Shown: in pieces, positions 25,693-35,207 of the stretch
Layout: the number at the start of each line of letters is the position of its first letter
How positions within the stretch are numbered: the first letter of the stretch is position 1
DNA from: Candidatus Borkfalkia faecavium
GTDB taxonomy: Bacteria > Bacillota > Clostridia > Christensenellales > Borkfalkiaceae
Assembly: GCA_019114755.1 (NCBI GenBank)
Contig: DXEW01000005.1
Coordinates: 98,359-162,358, forward strand
Direction: 5' to 3'
DNA: 64,000 nucleotides
Translations under genes and position numbers: made by a program
Notes under the pieces: model-generated
Databases searched by the model: none
What the model was told of the DNA's origin: nothing
Seen by the model: only the letters and a program-made list of their open reading frames with translations

Positions 25693-27480
25693 TTATTTCA
25701 ACATTTCCCCGTAAACTTTTTCATATTCTTTGGCGGAACGCTGCCAGCTGAAATCGACAGACATGACGCGCTTCATCAGTTCCGGCCAGAAATCTTTGTT
25801 GTAATAGCAATTGATGGCCTCGCGGATCACATACAACATATCATATGCGTTATAGTTGGCAAATGTAAATCCGTTGCCGCCGTTCCCTACCGGTTTGATG
25901 CTGTCGTACAAGCCGCCTGTTTCGCGGACGATGGGCACGGTGCCGTAGCGGCTGGCGATCATCTGCGACAGGCCGCAGGGTTCCGACTTGGAAGGCATCA
26001 GGAACAGGTCTGCGCCCGAATAGATCTTTCTGGACAGATCGGGGTTGAAGGCGATCACTGCCACGAACTTGCCCACATACCTGCGCGCGAGGTCGGTAAA
26101 GTAATTCTCGTAGGAAGAGTCGCCCTTGCCGAGGATGATGATCTGCACGTCTTGGCGCAGCACCTCTTCGATGACGGTGCGGACAAGATCCAGCCCCTTA
26201 TGCGATACGAGGCGGGAAATGACCGCGATGATGGGCGTATCGGGCTTGACGGGCAGGTTGAACATCTTCTGCAGCTCTTCTTTGCAGCGCTTTTTGGGCT
26301 CCAGATTGTCGATGCTGTAATGGCTGAAGATGGATGCGTCCGTCTCGGGATTGTAATAGTCGGGGTCGATGCCGTTGAGGATGCCGACCAGCTTGAACTC
26401 GTTGCGGCGGACGATGGGATCCAGCCCGTGCGCGTAGTACGGATCTTTGATCTCCTGCGCGTAGTGCGGGCTGACCGTCGAGAACTTTTCGCTGCACTCG
26501 ATGGCGGCCTTCATCAGGTTGATGCACTTGTTGTACTCGAGCAGATATTTCCAGGTATTGGAGATGCCGAAGAGGTCTTCGAGGATATCCAACGAATATT
26601 TGCCCTGATACTCGATGTTGTGGATGGTGAACAGAGAACGGATGTACTGGTATTCCGGGCGGAAGCAGTAGATCGTCTTCAGATAGATGGCTGCCAGCGC
26701 CGCCTGCCAGTCGTGGCAGTGCAGGATCTCGGGATAGAAGTTCAGGAACGGCATGATCTCCATGACGCTGCGGCAGAAGAAGGCGAAGCGTTCGCCGTCG
26801 TCGTAATAGCCGTAGCAGCCCGGGCGCTTGAAGTAGTACTCGTTGTCGATGAAGTAGAAGGTGACGTTGTTCATCTCATAGCTGAAGATGCCGCAGTACT
26901 GGTTCCTCCACGCCAAGGGAACGAAGATGTTGCCCAAATATTTGAATTTGTTCCTGTAATCCCACGAGATGTCGGAATACAGCGGGATCACGACGCGCAC
27001 GTCGTAATTTTCGTTGGTCGCCAGCGCCTTAGACAGCGAGCCGATCACTTCGGCAAGGCCGCCCGTGGCGATGAAAGGAGTCGCTTCCGATGCTACAAAT
27101 AAGATCTTCTTTTTCGGCATAACGGTAATTTCTGAGACCTCCTCTATTTTTTCTTCGGCGGGCTCGGCGGGCTGTGCCGCCTCTTCCGCCGCAGGGGCTG
27201 CCTCGGCGGCAGCTTCTGCAGTCTGTTCGGGTTCGGCAGAGACCTCTGCGATGTTTTCGACGGCGGCTTCTTCTTTGGCCTCTTCCTGCAGCACCTCTTT
27301 CACCTCTTCGGCGGGTTGTGCCGCAGCCTTGGGCGCCGCCTTTTTGGCGCGGGGCTTTGCCGCTTTCTTGACGGGTTTCACTTCTGCGGGCGCGGCTTCC
27401 GCCGCAGCCGTCAGCTCTTCCGCCTTATCTTCGACTTTCGTCTTTTCTTCGACCTTTTTGCTCTTCGCTTTTGCCGGCAT
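25693..27480 (-). CDS. glgA: Glycogen synthase with a 120-residue disordered N-terminal extension
   Basis: 595 residues. Residues 121-595 are a GT5 starch/glycogen synthase: KKKILFVASEATPFIATGGLAE, HCHDWQAA, the C-terminal SEPCGLSQM and ETGGLYDSI. The usual KTGGL lysine is Ala here (ATGGL). It adds glucose from ADP-glucose to glycogen. Residues 1-120 are almost only A, E, K, P and V, with a basic half (AKPRAKKAAPKAA) followed by an acidic half. AGGAGGT fits ATG 27480 well, while the nearest such site to Met121 (27120) is 17 bases away, so the long form is favoured. Confidence 0.93.
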   Translation of the reverse strand: MPAKAKSKKVEEKTKVEDKAEELTAAAEAAPAEVKPVKKAAKPRAKKAAPKAAAQPAEEVKEVLQEEAKEEAAVENIAEVSAEPEQTAEAAAEAAPAAEEAAQPAEPAEEKIEEVSEITVMPKKKILFVASEATPFIATGGLAEVIGSLSKALATNENYDVRVVIPLYSDISWDYRNKFKYLGNIFVPLAWRNQYCGIFSYEMNNVTFYFIDNEYYFKRPGCYGYYDDGERFAFFCRSVMEIMPFLNFYPEILHCHDWQAALAAIYLKTIYCFRPEYQYIRSLFTIHNIEYQGKYSLDILEDLFGISNTWKYLLEYNKCINLMKAAIECSEKFSTVSPHYAQEIKDPYYAHGLDPIVRRNEFKLVGILNGIDPDYYNPETDASIFSHYSIDNLEPKKRCKEELQKMFNLPVKPDTPIIAVISRLVSHKGLDLVRTVIEEVLRQDVQIIILGKGDSSYENYFTDLARRYVGKFVAVIAFNPDLSRKIYSGADLFLMPSKSEPCGLSQMIASRYGTVPIVRETGGLYDSIKPVGNGGNGFTFANYNAYDMLYVIREAINCYYNKDFWPELMKRVMSVDFSWQRSAKEYEKVYGEMLK

Positions 27481-27519
27481 AAATCATTTACCTCCTGTGA
27501 TTTCGTTGTGCGCGGATGC

Positions 27520-28626
27520 TCAGATCATCGTACCCTTTGCCAGGAAGTACGGCTGCAATTCACAGCCGGACAGATTGCGCCTGTCGCGGATGACGACGTT
27601 CTTATCGGTGATGACGCAGTTGAGCTGCACGTTTTCGCCGATGACGGTGTCCTGCATGACGATGGAGTTTTTGATGACGGACCCCTTGCCGACCTTGACG
27701 CCGCGGAACAGGATGCTGTTTTCGACCGTGCCTTCGACGACGCAGCCGTCGGAGATGAGCGAATTTTTGATCTCGGACCCGTCGCCGTATTTGGAAGGCG
27801 CCGAATCGCGGACTTTCGTATAGATGTCGCGGTTGCCGAACAGCTCGTCGCGGACGTTTTTGTCCAAGAGCTCCATGTTGTGAGTGAAATAGGAGCTGAG
27901 CGAGTCGATCGTGGCATGGTAGCCGGCAAAGTCGTAAGCATACAGTTTGAGGCTCTTGATGTTTTTGCGGAGGATGTCTTCGCTGAAGCTCTTATAGCCG
28001 TGCACGACGGCGTCGTTGATGATGTTGAGCAGGAAGGTCCTGTTCATGACCATGATGTTGCTGTAATATTTGCTGGAGCCGAGGCCTGCCTGGTTGGTCT
28101 CGATGTCGGTGATCCTGCCGCTCTCATCCGTGCAGACGACGGTGTAGTTGGAGGCGTTGCCGATCTTTTCGTTGTGGCAAACGAGGGTGATGTCCGCCTG
28201 TTTCTGCTCGTGATATGTAATGATATCCGAGAAGTCCATGCGGTATACCCCGTCGCAGTCGCATAAGATCACATAATCTTCGCTGCGGCGAGACAAAAAT
28301 CCGGTGATCCCCTTGAGCGCTTCCAGGCGGTTTTTATACAGGCCGCTGTTGTCGAGGGCACCGAAGGGCGGGAGCAGCACCAGGCCGCCCGTCTTTCTGG
28401 CAAGATCCCAGTCTTTGCCGCTGCCCAGGTGATCCATCAGCGACTGGTAGTTGTTCTTGGTGATGATGCCGACGGTGGTCACGCCGGAGTTGACGAGGTT
28501 GGAGAGCGCAAAGTCGATCAGTCTGTATCTGCCGCCGTACGGGAGCGAACCCATCGTCCTCTGACGGGAAAGTTCAGGGACATTTTCGTCGTGGATATTA
28601 GAAAAAATTACGCCTACTGCAGACAT
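27520..28626 (-). CDS. glgD: Glucose-1-phosphate adenylyltransferase regulatory subunit GlgD
   Basis: 368 residues. The nucleotidyltransferase domain lacks the GGxGxRL substrate loop of GlgC (here RQRTMGSLPYGGRYRLID), and the C-terminal left-handed beta-helix has repeats such as GCVVEGTVENSILF. GlgD is a Firmicutes partner that modulates GlgC. It starts two bases after the glgC stop, so the subunits are translated together. Confidence 0.94.
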   Translation of the reverse strand: MSAVGVIFSNIHDENVPELSRQRTMGSLPYGGRYRLIDFALSNLVNSGVTTVGIITKNNYQSLMDHLGSGKDWDLARKTGGLVLLPPFGALDNSGLYKNRLEALKGITGFLSRRSEDYVILCDCDGVYRMDFSDIITYHEQKQADITLVCHNEKIGNASNYTVVCTDESGRITDIETNQAGLGSSKYYSNIMVMNRTFLLNIINDAVVHGYKSFSEDILRKNIKSLKLYAYDFAGYHATIDSLSSYFTHNMELLDKNVRDELFGNRDIYTKVRDSAPSKYGDGSEIKNSLISDGCVVEGTVENSILFRGVKVGKGSVIKNSIVMQDTVIGENVQLNCVITDKNVVIRDRRNLSGCELQPYFLAKGTMI

Positions 28627-28628
28627 GA

Positions 28629-29834
28629 TTACGCTTCCTCCCCTTCTTTGATATTTTTGTCAACGATGTTGCCGGCGGCAACTTTGGCGCCCTTGCCGAC
28701 GGTGATGCCGCGGCCGAGCACGGCGATGCCTTTGGCGGTCTCTTTGCCTTCGCCGATGCAGGCGTCCTCTTCCACGACGACGCCTTCGTCGATGATCGAA
28801 TATTTGACGTGCGCGCCCTTTTTGATCACGGAGCCGCTCATGATGACGCTGTCTTCGACAACGGCGCCCTCTTCGATGACGACGTTGCTGGAGATGACGC
28901 TGTTGACGAGCGTGCCGTACACTTCAGAGCCCAGCGCGATCATCGAGTTTTTGACGATGCTGTTTTCGCCCAGATATTCGGGCGGTGCCAGCGGGTTGCG
29001 CGAATGGATCTTCCACGACGGGTCGGAAACGTCGAAGGCGGGTTCTTCGCCCAACAGGTCCATGTTCGCTTCCCACAGCGAGCTGATGGTGCCGACGTCT
29101 TTCCAGTACCCTTCAAACTGATAGGCGAACATCTTTTCGCCCGCGTTCAGCATGGCGGGAAGCACGTTTTTGCCGAAGTCTTTGGAAGATTCGGGATCGT
29201 TTTCGTCCTCTTCCAGATATTTGTACATCTTTTCGGCGGTGAAGATATATACGCCCATGGAAGCAAGCGTGCTCTTGGGCTGCTTGGGCTTTTCTTCAAA
29301 TTCGTAGATGGAGCCGTCTGCATTTGTATTCAGAATACCGAAACGGGAAGCCTCTTTGAGCGGGACGTCGATGGCGGCGATGGTGCAGTCTGCGCCCTTT
29401 TCGATGTGGGCGCGCAGCATCTTGCTGTAATCCATCTTATAGATATGGTCGCCCGAGAGGATCAGCACGTAATCCGGATTGTACATCTTGATGAAGTTCA
29501 GGTTCTGATAGATGGCGTTCGCGGTGCCTTCGTACCATGCCGACTTCGCCTTCTTCTGATACGGCGACAGGACATGTACGCCGCCGAAGTTCCTGTCAAG
29601 ATCCCACGGCTGGCCGTTGCCTATGTACTCGTTGAGCACAAGCGGCTGATACTGCGTCAAAACGCCTACCGTGTCGATCCCTGAGTTGATGCAGTTTGAC
29701 AGCGGGAAATCGATGATACGATACTTCGCGCCAAACGGCACTGCCGGCTTTGCAATATTATTGGTCAGGGCATACAGCCTGCTCCCCTGCCCGCCGGCAA
29801 GCAACATTGCAACGCACTCTTTTTTTCTTTGCAT
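28629..29834 (-). CDS. glgC: Glucose-1-phosphate adenylyltransferase
   Basis: 401 residues. The N-terminal motif [12 protein letters not shown] and [19 protein letters not shown], plus GTANAIYQN and [10 protein letters not shown], identify an active ADP-glucose pyrophosphorylase. The C-terminal beta-helix begins after about residue 290. It makes ADP-glucose from ATP and glucose 1-phosphate, the committed step of glycogen synthesis. Second gene of the operon, 48 bases after glgB. Confidence 0.96.
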   Translation of the reverse strand: MQRKKECVAMLLAGGQGSRLYALTNNIAKPAVPFGAKYRIIDFPLSNCINSGIDTVGVLTQYQPLVLNEYIGNGQPWDLDRNFGGVHVLSPYQKKAKSAWYEGTANAIYQNLNFIKMYNPDYVLILSGDHIYKMDYSKMLRAHIEKGADCTIAAIDVPLKEASRFGILNTNADGSIYEFEEKPKQPKSTLASMGVYIFTAEKMYKYLEEDENDPESSKDFGKNVLPAMLNAGEKMFAYQFEGYWKDVGTISSLWEANMDLLGEEPAFDVSDPSWKIHSRNPLAPPEYLGENSIVKNSMIALGSEVYGTLVNSVISSNVVIEEGAVVEDSVIMSGSVIKKGAHVKYSIIDEGVVVEEDACIGEGKETAKGIAVLGRGITVGKGAKVAAGNIVDKNIKEGEEA

Positions 29835-29882
29835 ATTGAAACCCCCAAAAAAATTTTTATATATATCAACAGGATCTTTCGA

Positions 29883-31760
29883 TCACAGTATTTTTTGCAG
29901 ATACAGGCAGGTCAGTTTCGGCATGTCGATCTTGATGGAATACTCGCGCCCGTGGCTGGGTTTGCGCTCGGTATTGAAGATGCGCTTGCGCAGAGCCCCC
30001 TCGCCGCCGAACTTCGGATTGTCGGTACTGAATACGACCTTGTACTTGCCCTTGGGCACGCCGAGGCGGTATCCCGTCGCCGTGCAGCCGGAGAAGCTGA
30101 TGAGCACCAGGTATGTGTTCCCCTCCTTGTCGCGCCGCAGGTAAGAGATGATATTCTGGTCGGCGTCGTTGGCGGCGATCCATTCAAAGCCGTCCCACGA
30201 ATCTTCGATCTCGTGGAAGGCGGGCGTCTCCTTGTAGAAATGGTTGAGCGCCGCGTTCATGTCGGAGAGCTTTTGGTGCAGCGGATACTGCTTGAGCGAG
30301 AATTCCAGCCCTTCTTTATAGTTCCATTCCTTGAACTGGCCGAATTCGCAGCCCATGAACAGCAGCTTTTTGCCGGGGTGCGACATCATGAAGCCCATGA
30401 ACGCGCGCAGGTTGGCAAACTTTTCTTCGTAGTTGCCGGGCATCTTGTCGATGAGCGAGCGTTTGCCGTACACGACCTCGTCGTGCGAGATGGGCAGCAC
30501 ATAGTTTTCGGTGAAGGCGTACATCATGGCGAAGGTCAGCTTGTTGTGGTTGCCCTTGCGGAAGTACGGGTCCGTCTGCATGTAATCGAGCACGTCGTTC
30601 ATCCAGCCCATGTTCCACTTGAAGTTGAACCCCAGCCCGCCGACGTCGACAGGCCTCGTGACCAGCGGCCACGCGGTCGACTCTTCGGCGATCATCAGCG
30701 CGTCGGGATATTCCGAGAATACCGTCTCGTTCAGATGGCGCAGGAAGGCGATCGCCTCGAGGTTTTTATTTTCGCCGTATTTGTTGGGCAGCCATTCGCC
30801 CGGCTTTTTGTCGTAATCGAGGTAGAGCATGGAGGCGACGGCGTCTACGCGCAGCCCATCGATATGGAACTTGTCGAAGAAGAACATCGCGTTGGCGATG
30901 AGGAAAGACAAGATCTCGTTCCTGCCGTAATCGAAGCGGCGGGTGCCCCAGCTCTTGTGCTCCTGCCGATCCCACGCGGGGCTTTCGTACAGGGGCTGGC
31001 CGTCAAATTCATACAGGCCGTGCGCGTCTTTGGGGAAATGCGCGGGCACCCAGTCCATGATGACGCCGATGCCGTTCTTGTGGCAGGCGTCCACCAGGTG
31101 CATGAAGTCGTGCGGCGTGCCCAGGCGCGAGGTGATGGCGTAGTAGCCCGTCACCTGATACCCCCACGAACCGTCGTACGGGTATTCGCTCAGGGGCATG
31201 AACTCCACATGCGTATAACCCATTTCCAATAAATAGGGAATGAGTTCGTCGATGAGCTTATTGAAATCGAAATAGTTGCCGTCCCCGTACTGCTTCCACG
31301 AGAGTGCGTTCATCTCATAGATATTCATGGGAGAGGAGTACACATTCTTCTGTTTGCGCTGTTTGAGGTACTCTTTGTCGTTCCACTTGAAGCCCGCGAG
31401 GTCGTACGTCTTGGAAGCCGTCTGCGGGGGCGTTTCGGCGTGGAAGGCATATGGGTCCGCCTTATACAGATACCTGCCGTCTTTGGTGCGGATGCAGTAT
31501 TTGTAGATGGCGTAATTTTTCAGGCCGGGGATAAATAATTCAAACGACTCGCCGTCCAGCAAACGCTTCATCTCGTTTGCGCGCGGGTCCCATTCATTGA
31601 AATCCCCTACGACCGATACCGCCTCTGCATGCGGAGCCCAAACTCTGAACATGTAGCCTTTCTGCCCGTCTTGCTTGAGTGGGTGCGCCCCAAAGAACTC
31701 ATACGCCCTGTAGTTCTTTCCGTGATGAAAGACATACAAAGGGAAATCAACTTCCTGCAT
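29883..31760 (-). CDS. glgB: 1,4-alpha-glucan branching enzyme
   Basis: 625 residues. A CBM48-like N domain includes YMFRVWAPHAEAVSVVGDFN, and GH13 motifs follow: DWVPAHFPKD, the nucleophile Asp in GLRVDAVASML, Glu in LMIAEESTAWP and SHDEVVYGK. It makes alpha-1,6 branches in glycogen. The extra N1 domain of E. coli GlgB is absent. Three ATG codons occur in a row; the third (31760) is chosen because GGAGG directly abuts the first. First gene of the glg operon. Confidence 0.95.
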   Translation of the reverse strand: MQEVDFPLYVFHHGKNYRAYEFFGAHPLKQDGQKGYMFRVWAPHAEAVSVVGDFNEWDPRANEMKRLLDGESFELFIPGLKNYAIYKYCIRTKDGRYLYKADPYAFHAETPPQTASKTYDLAGFKWNDKEYLKQRKQKNVYSSPMNIYEMNALSWKQYGDGNYFDFNKLIDELIPYLLEMGYTHVEFMPLSEYPYDGSWGYQVTGYYAITSRLGTPHDFMHLVDACHKNGIGVIMDWVPAHFPKDAHGLYEFDGQPLYESPAWDRQEHKSWGTRRFDYGRNEILSFLIANAMFFFDKFHIDGLRVDAVASMLYLDYDKKPGEWLPNKYGENKNLEAIAFLRHLNETVFSEYPDALMIAEESTAWPLVTRPVDVGGLGFNFKWNMGWMNDVLDYMQTDPYFRKGNHNKLTFAMMYAFTENYVLPISHDEVVYGKRSLIDKMPGNYEEKFANLRAFMGFMMSHPGKKLLFMGCEFGQFKEWNYKEGLEFSLKQYPLHQKLSDMNAALNHFYKETPAFHEIEDSWDGFEWIAANDADQNIISYLRRDKEGNTYLVLISFSGCTATGYRLGVPKGKYKVVFSTDNPKFGGEGALRKRIFNTERKPSHGREYSIKIDMPKLTCLYLQKIL

Positions 31761-31813
31761 CATCATCCTCCTGTGGATATTCCTAAAAATAGTTTGCACT
31801 ATTCTCGCATTTT

Positions 31814-31842
31814 ATTATACAATAAATTTTAATACTTTTCAA
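31814..31842 (-). promoter_or_regulatory. Promoter of the glgBCDAP operon
   Basis: On the - strand, TTGAAA (31842-31837), 17-bp spacer, TATAAT (31819-31814). The leader to glgB is about 45 bases and very AT-rich. No clear operator is seen. Confidence 0.88.
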
Positions 31843-32065
31843 TAGTTCAGCCAAAAAAAATTAAAAAAAATCAAAGAAATCCCCTATTTTGTGAGTTCGG
31901 AAGGCAAATAGACCAAATCTGCCGGGAAGCTGCAGCCGCAAGGAAAGAAAAACAGGCCGATCCATCCGCCGCCGCACGGGAAAAACGAGTGTGCTCCTCT
32001 GCGGACGCGGCGCGCTTTCCCGCAATATGGCAGGCGCCGGAGAGCGTAAAATGCTCCCCGGCAGC

Positions 32066-33529
32066 TTATCGGCGGAAAAATATCGTGCGCCCCTTGCAGA
32101 GAGGGCTTTTTGCGTACAGGGGCAGGCGGCCGCCTGCCGTGTCCCCCTCCCACAGCGCCAGCGCCAGCGAATAGACGAGCGCGGGGAAGACGTGGAAGAT
32201 GTGGTTGTCTAACAGCGAAGCGCCGCTGATGCCCAAAAATACGGCGAGGTATAAAAGGCTTGCCGCGCCGCCCTTGCGCGTCAACAGCGTGCACACCCCC
32301 GAGAGGTGGAATGTATAGGCGAGCAGGCCGAACATGCCGCAGGAAGCGGCGACCTGGACGAGGATGTTGTGGTACATGTCGGGGAATACCCAGTTGGCGA
32401 TGTCGAAGCCGAAGTCGCCGTAAAACTGAATATAAAACCCCGTGCCGAACAGGGGCGCGGACAAAAAGTTATCTAAGCCAAACTTCCAGATGGCGAAGCG
32501 GTTGGAATCGCTCCAGCCCCGCTCGAAGAGGACGGACAAAAGCGCGGCGATCTGTTCTCGGAAAAGGAAGGCGGCGGCAGCCGCGCAGAGGACGGCGGCA
32601 GCGGCGCAGATGCGGAAGAAGGTGCGGCGCGGGCTTTTGGCGACTGCCAGAACGACCGTACCCGCGGCAAACAGCACCGCGCCCGTGAGGAGAGCGGAAC
32701 GGCTGAGCGTACAGGCGACGGCGGCGAATAGCACCAGGGAATACAGGTACAGCAGCCATCCCCTTTTGCAGCGATAGGCAAGGTACAGGGGCGCAGGCAG
32801 GAACATGGCGAGCATGCCGCCGAAGTTGTTGCTCATCCCCCATCCCGCGATCATGAGGTCTTTGTCGATGGAGCCGCCTTCGATGACGCCGCGAAAGGCG
32901 AGCGCGTACAAGATCTGCAAAAAGATGACGCTCGCCGCCAGCGTGAGCGTATAGGCGAAGTAGCCCGCCGCGTCTTTACCGCGGTAAGTATGGGTGAAGA
33001 AGAAATAGACGGCGAAAAAGGAGGCGGCGATCAGCAGCCCGAACAAAAAGTCTTTGAGGATATATTCCTTTGAAAACAGGCCGTTGCATAAAAAGGCGGC
33101 GCACAGGGCGAGCAGCCCGCCCTGCAGCAGCGGCGCCCCTTCCCCCCTATTCTGCCCGCGGCAGAGGAAAAGGCGAAAGAGCATCGCCCCCACGGCGGCG
33201 GCCGCCATGGCGCAGATGGCGCCCAATACCCACGGCTGCAGGAAAAAGGCTGAATTTTCCGGCGGCTGCGGCGTGTGCTTCCAGCTGGTGGAATAGACTA
33301 CGAGCACGAGCGGGACGGCGATCGGCTTCGTGCTCTTGCCGAAGAGGCAGACGAACACGACGGCGGCGGCCGTCAGCGCATAAAAGGCAAGTTCCAAGCC
33401 TGTCAGCGAACAGAGAAATGCGAGCGCCGCATAGACGGCGGGGAAGATCCGCCCATCCAAAAAGGCGGCGATATTCCGCATGACGGGCGCCGCCGCGGCG
33501 GCATTCAGTTTTTGGGCGATCGTCTGCAT
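32066..33529 (-). CDS. O-antigen ligase/polymerase-like membrane protein
   Basis: 487 residues with about ten to twelve hydrophobic segments. The long loop near residues 330-390, with SNRFAIWKFGLDNF, FGTGFYIQFYGDFG and the conserved DMYHNILVQ, matches the Wzy_C/O-antigen ligase domain. Family members join or polymerise surface glycans at the outer face of the membrane. No other glycan genes are near, so the glycan is unknown. It has its own promoter. About 180 bases between it and the glg promoter hold no gene. Confidence 0.82.
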   Translation of the reverse strand: MQTIAQKLNAAAAAPVMRNIAAFLDGRIFPAVYAALAFLCSLTGLELAFYALTAAAVVFVCLFGKSTKPIAVPLVLVVYSTSWKHTPQPPENSAFFLQPWVLGAICAMAAAAVGAMLFRLFLCRGQNRGEGAPLLQGGLLALCAAFLCNGLFSKEYILKDFLFGLLIAASFFAVYFFFTHTYRGKDAAGYFAYTLTLAASVIFLQILYALAFRGVIEGGSIDKDLMIAGWGMSNNFGGMLAMFLPAPLYLAYRCKRGWLLYLYSLVLFAAVACTLSRSALLTGAVLFAAGTVVLAVAKSPRRTFFRICAAAAVLCAAAAAFLFREQIAALLSVLFERGWSDSNRFAIWKFGLDNFLSAPLFGTGFYIQFYGDFGFDIANWVFPDMYHNILVQVAASCGMFGLLAYTFHLSGVCTLLTRKGGAASLLYLAVFLGISGASLLDNHIFHVFPALVYSLALALWEGDTAGGRLPLYAKSPLCKGRTIFFRR

Positions 33530-33561
33530 CCGTAGTGCTCCGCAATATTTTTTCCTGTTTT

Positions 33562-33590
33562 ATAGTAACGCATTTTTTTGTTCATGTCAA
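33562..33590 (-). promoter_or_regulatory. Promoter for the O-antigen-ligase-like gene
   Basis: On the - strand, TTGACA (33590-33585), 17-bp spacer, TACTAT (33567-33562). Confidence 0.82.
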
Positions 33591-33709
33591 GGAAAGCAAG
33601 GTATTTTGCGCGGGCGGCGGCCGTGCTGCCCCATCGTATTGCCACTTCCAAATATAAAAAGGGAAAGGCGGTTGCGGCAAGCGGCGGTGCCGGCGACTCA
33701 AAAACGGCG

Positions 33710-33744
33710 AAAAAAAGTCCCGGAAGGCGCGAATTCCTTCCGGG
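33710..33744 (-). terminator. Terminator of the operon ending in tRNA-Leu
   Basis: On the - strand, CCCGGAAGG (33744-33736) pairs with CCTTCCGGG (33727-33719), followed by A, C and a run of seven T. Confidence 0.8.
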
Positions 33745-33775
33745 AAAATCTGTCGGATGAGCGAAATTGAATGGG

Positions 33776-33863
33776 AGCCCCGCAGTGGCGGGCGTGCCGC
33801 GCTTTTGCCTGCAGAGGCAAAGCAAGCGCCCTGGGAAGCGGGCGCTCTGCGCGCCTGCTTCCC
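33776..33863. other. GC-rich stem-loops downstream of tRNA-Leu
   Basis: Two further strong inverted repeats lie between the tRNA and the terminator: one around GGGAAGC...GCTTCCC (33833-33863), another around GCGCTTTTGCC...GGCAAAGCAAGCGC (33799-33831). No ORF is convincing. They may protect or guide processing of the tRNA 3' trailer. Confidence 0.4.
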
Positions 33864-33868
33864 GGCGT

Positions 33869-33955
33869 TGGTGCGAGTGACAGGACTTGAACCTGCATGG
33901 GATCGCTCCCACTAGAACCTGAATCTAGCGCGTCTGCCAGTTTCACCACACTCGC
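33869..33955 (-). tRNA. tRNA-Leu (anticodon CAG)
   Basis: 87 nt with encoded CCA. Acceptor GCGAGTG pairs with CACTCGC, the anticodon loop TTCAGGT has CAG at 33921-33919, and there is a long variable arm and a GCAGG-TTCAAGT-CCTGT T-arm. Its 5' end is one base after the stop codon of the peptidase gene, so it is released from the same transcript. Confidence 0.94.
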
Positions 33956-33956
33956 A

Positions 33957-34664
33957 TTACAAGGCTATGTTCGGTTGGATGACGCTCTTGCGCAGTGTTC
34001 CCTCTTCACAGCGGATCGCGTATGCGTTTCCGCCCCAGCTGAAGGAGCGAACGATCTCGCCGTTGACGAGCTCGATGGCGCTTTTGTCTTCCAATCCAAC
34101 AGCAGCTTGTTTATTATACAATAATTTTTGGTCGAAGTCAAGCGCTCGACGGTCATAATGCGGAGAAATTATTCCTTTTACCCAATTTAATCCGGGAAAA
34201 ATCGAATAACTGTCCGGCGCGGCGGGGTCGGAATCGGTATACATGGTCTCAAACCAGCAGATCGCCCCTGCCGAAAGCCCGCAGAGGATGACGCCGCGCT
34301 CGTAGGCGTCGGCGATGAGCGGCAGCAGCCCCGTCTTTTTCCAGTGCTCGAGCATGAACAGCGTGTTCCCGCCGCCCACATAGACGAAGTCGGCTTTTTG
34401 GAATTTTTCGGCGATCTTTTCGATGCTCATCTCCCCGTAAACGGTGAGGGCGACGTCTGCCTTGATGTCGAAGACGGAGGTATACGTCTTGCGGAAGCTG
34501 TTGAAGTACGGCATGCTGTCGTGGCTGGCGGTGGGGATGAACAGGCCGTAGGCGCGCCTGTCTCCGGCGCGCTTTTTTGCCTTTTCGGCGATATATGCGT
34601 CGATGGGCAGCGTCTCTTTGTTCTTCAATTCGCCGCCGCCGATGCAGATCAATGTCTTATCCAT
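33957..34664 (-). CDS. Peptidase S51 family protein (dipeptidase E-like)
   Basis: 235 residues. The nucleophile elbow GLSAGAICWF and the YVGGGNTLFML segment are typical of S51 serine peptidases such as E. coli PepE, which cleaves Asp-X dipeptides. Family length is about 230. It follows the 34668 gene with three bases between and precedes tRNA-Leu with one. Substrate is not proven by sequence. Confidence 0.85.
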   Translation of the reverse strand: MDKTLICIGGGELKNKETLPIDAYIAEKAKKRAGDRRAYGLFIPTASHDSMPYFNSFRKTYTSVFDIKADVALTVYGEMSIEKIAEKFQKADFVYVGGGNTLFMLEHWKKTGLLPLIADAYERGVILCGLSAGAICWFETMYTDSDPAAPDSYSIFPGLNWVKGIISPHYDRRALDFDQKLLYNKQAAVGLEDKSAIELVNGEIVRSFSWGGNAYAIRCEEGTLRKSVIQPNIAL

Positions 34665-34667
34665 CCC

Positions 34668-35207
34668 CTACTTCTCCGCTTTTTTTGCCAAAAGCGCCCT
34701 GTCGCGTTCGGCGATGCTGTCGAGCGCGGCCAACGCTTCGCGCAGTTTGCCGAGCGAGGCATAGAGGTGGCGGATATCCGCCTCGTCTTCGAGGGCGCTG
34801 TAGCGGTAGGCGGAGACGCCGTCGCGCGCCTCGTCGAGGATGAGCGCCATGCTGCCCATACTGCTGTCGCGCTCTTTTTCGGCGAGCATCGTAGCATAAT
34901 AATACAGCTTGTTGCACTTTGCCTGCAATTTATTGGCGCGCCTGAACAGGCGGTATTTGCCCGCCGCCTGCTCCTGCGTATCCTTTATATATTGTTCCAG
35001 GCTCTGGGCGGCGGCGTTCATCTGCGCCCGCAGCGCGGCGTGTGTGGGCAGCTTCGTCTTTTTATGCAGCAGCCACAGGACGATCAGCCCCACGACGATG
35101 ATGGCAAAATAGACGGCGTATTGGATGATATAGAACAGCGGGTCCGCAGCTTCTGCGGGCGCGTCCTGCCCTGCTTCTGCCGCTGCTGTCAGCAAATATT
35201 CGATCAT
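34668..35207 (-). CDS. Hypothetical single-pass membrane protein
   Basis: 179 residues that I do not recognise. One hydrophobic segment (about 24-47) is followed by a charged, helical region of about 130 residues with likely coiled coil, rich in A, L, K, E and R. The N terminus (EYLLTAAAEAGQDAPAEAADP) would be outside or very short. Its ATG overlaps the mscS stop (ATGA), with GGAGG inside the mscS end, so it is expressed with the channel and could be an accessory protein. That role is inference only. Confidence 0.7.
   Translation of the reverse strand: MIEYLLTAAAEAGQDAPAEAADPLFYIIQYAVYFAIIVVGLIVLWLLHKKTKLPTHAALRAQMNAAAQSLEQYIKDTQEQAAGKYRLFRRANKLQAKCNKLYYYATMLAEKERDSSMGSMALILDEARDGVSAYRYSALEDEADIRHLYASLGKLREALAALDSIAERDRALLAKKAEK

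Noticed and set aside
27118..27120. Met121 as the true start of glgA
   Set aside because: Nearest Shine-Dalgarno sequence is 17 bases away, while ATG 27480 has AGGAGGT at good distance.
31884..32294. 136-codon open frame at the end of the O-antigen-ligase-like gene
   Set aside because: Overlaps the membrane protein in another frame, has no ribosome site and no recognisable feature.
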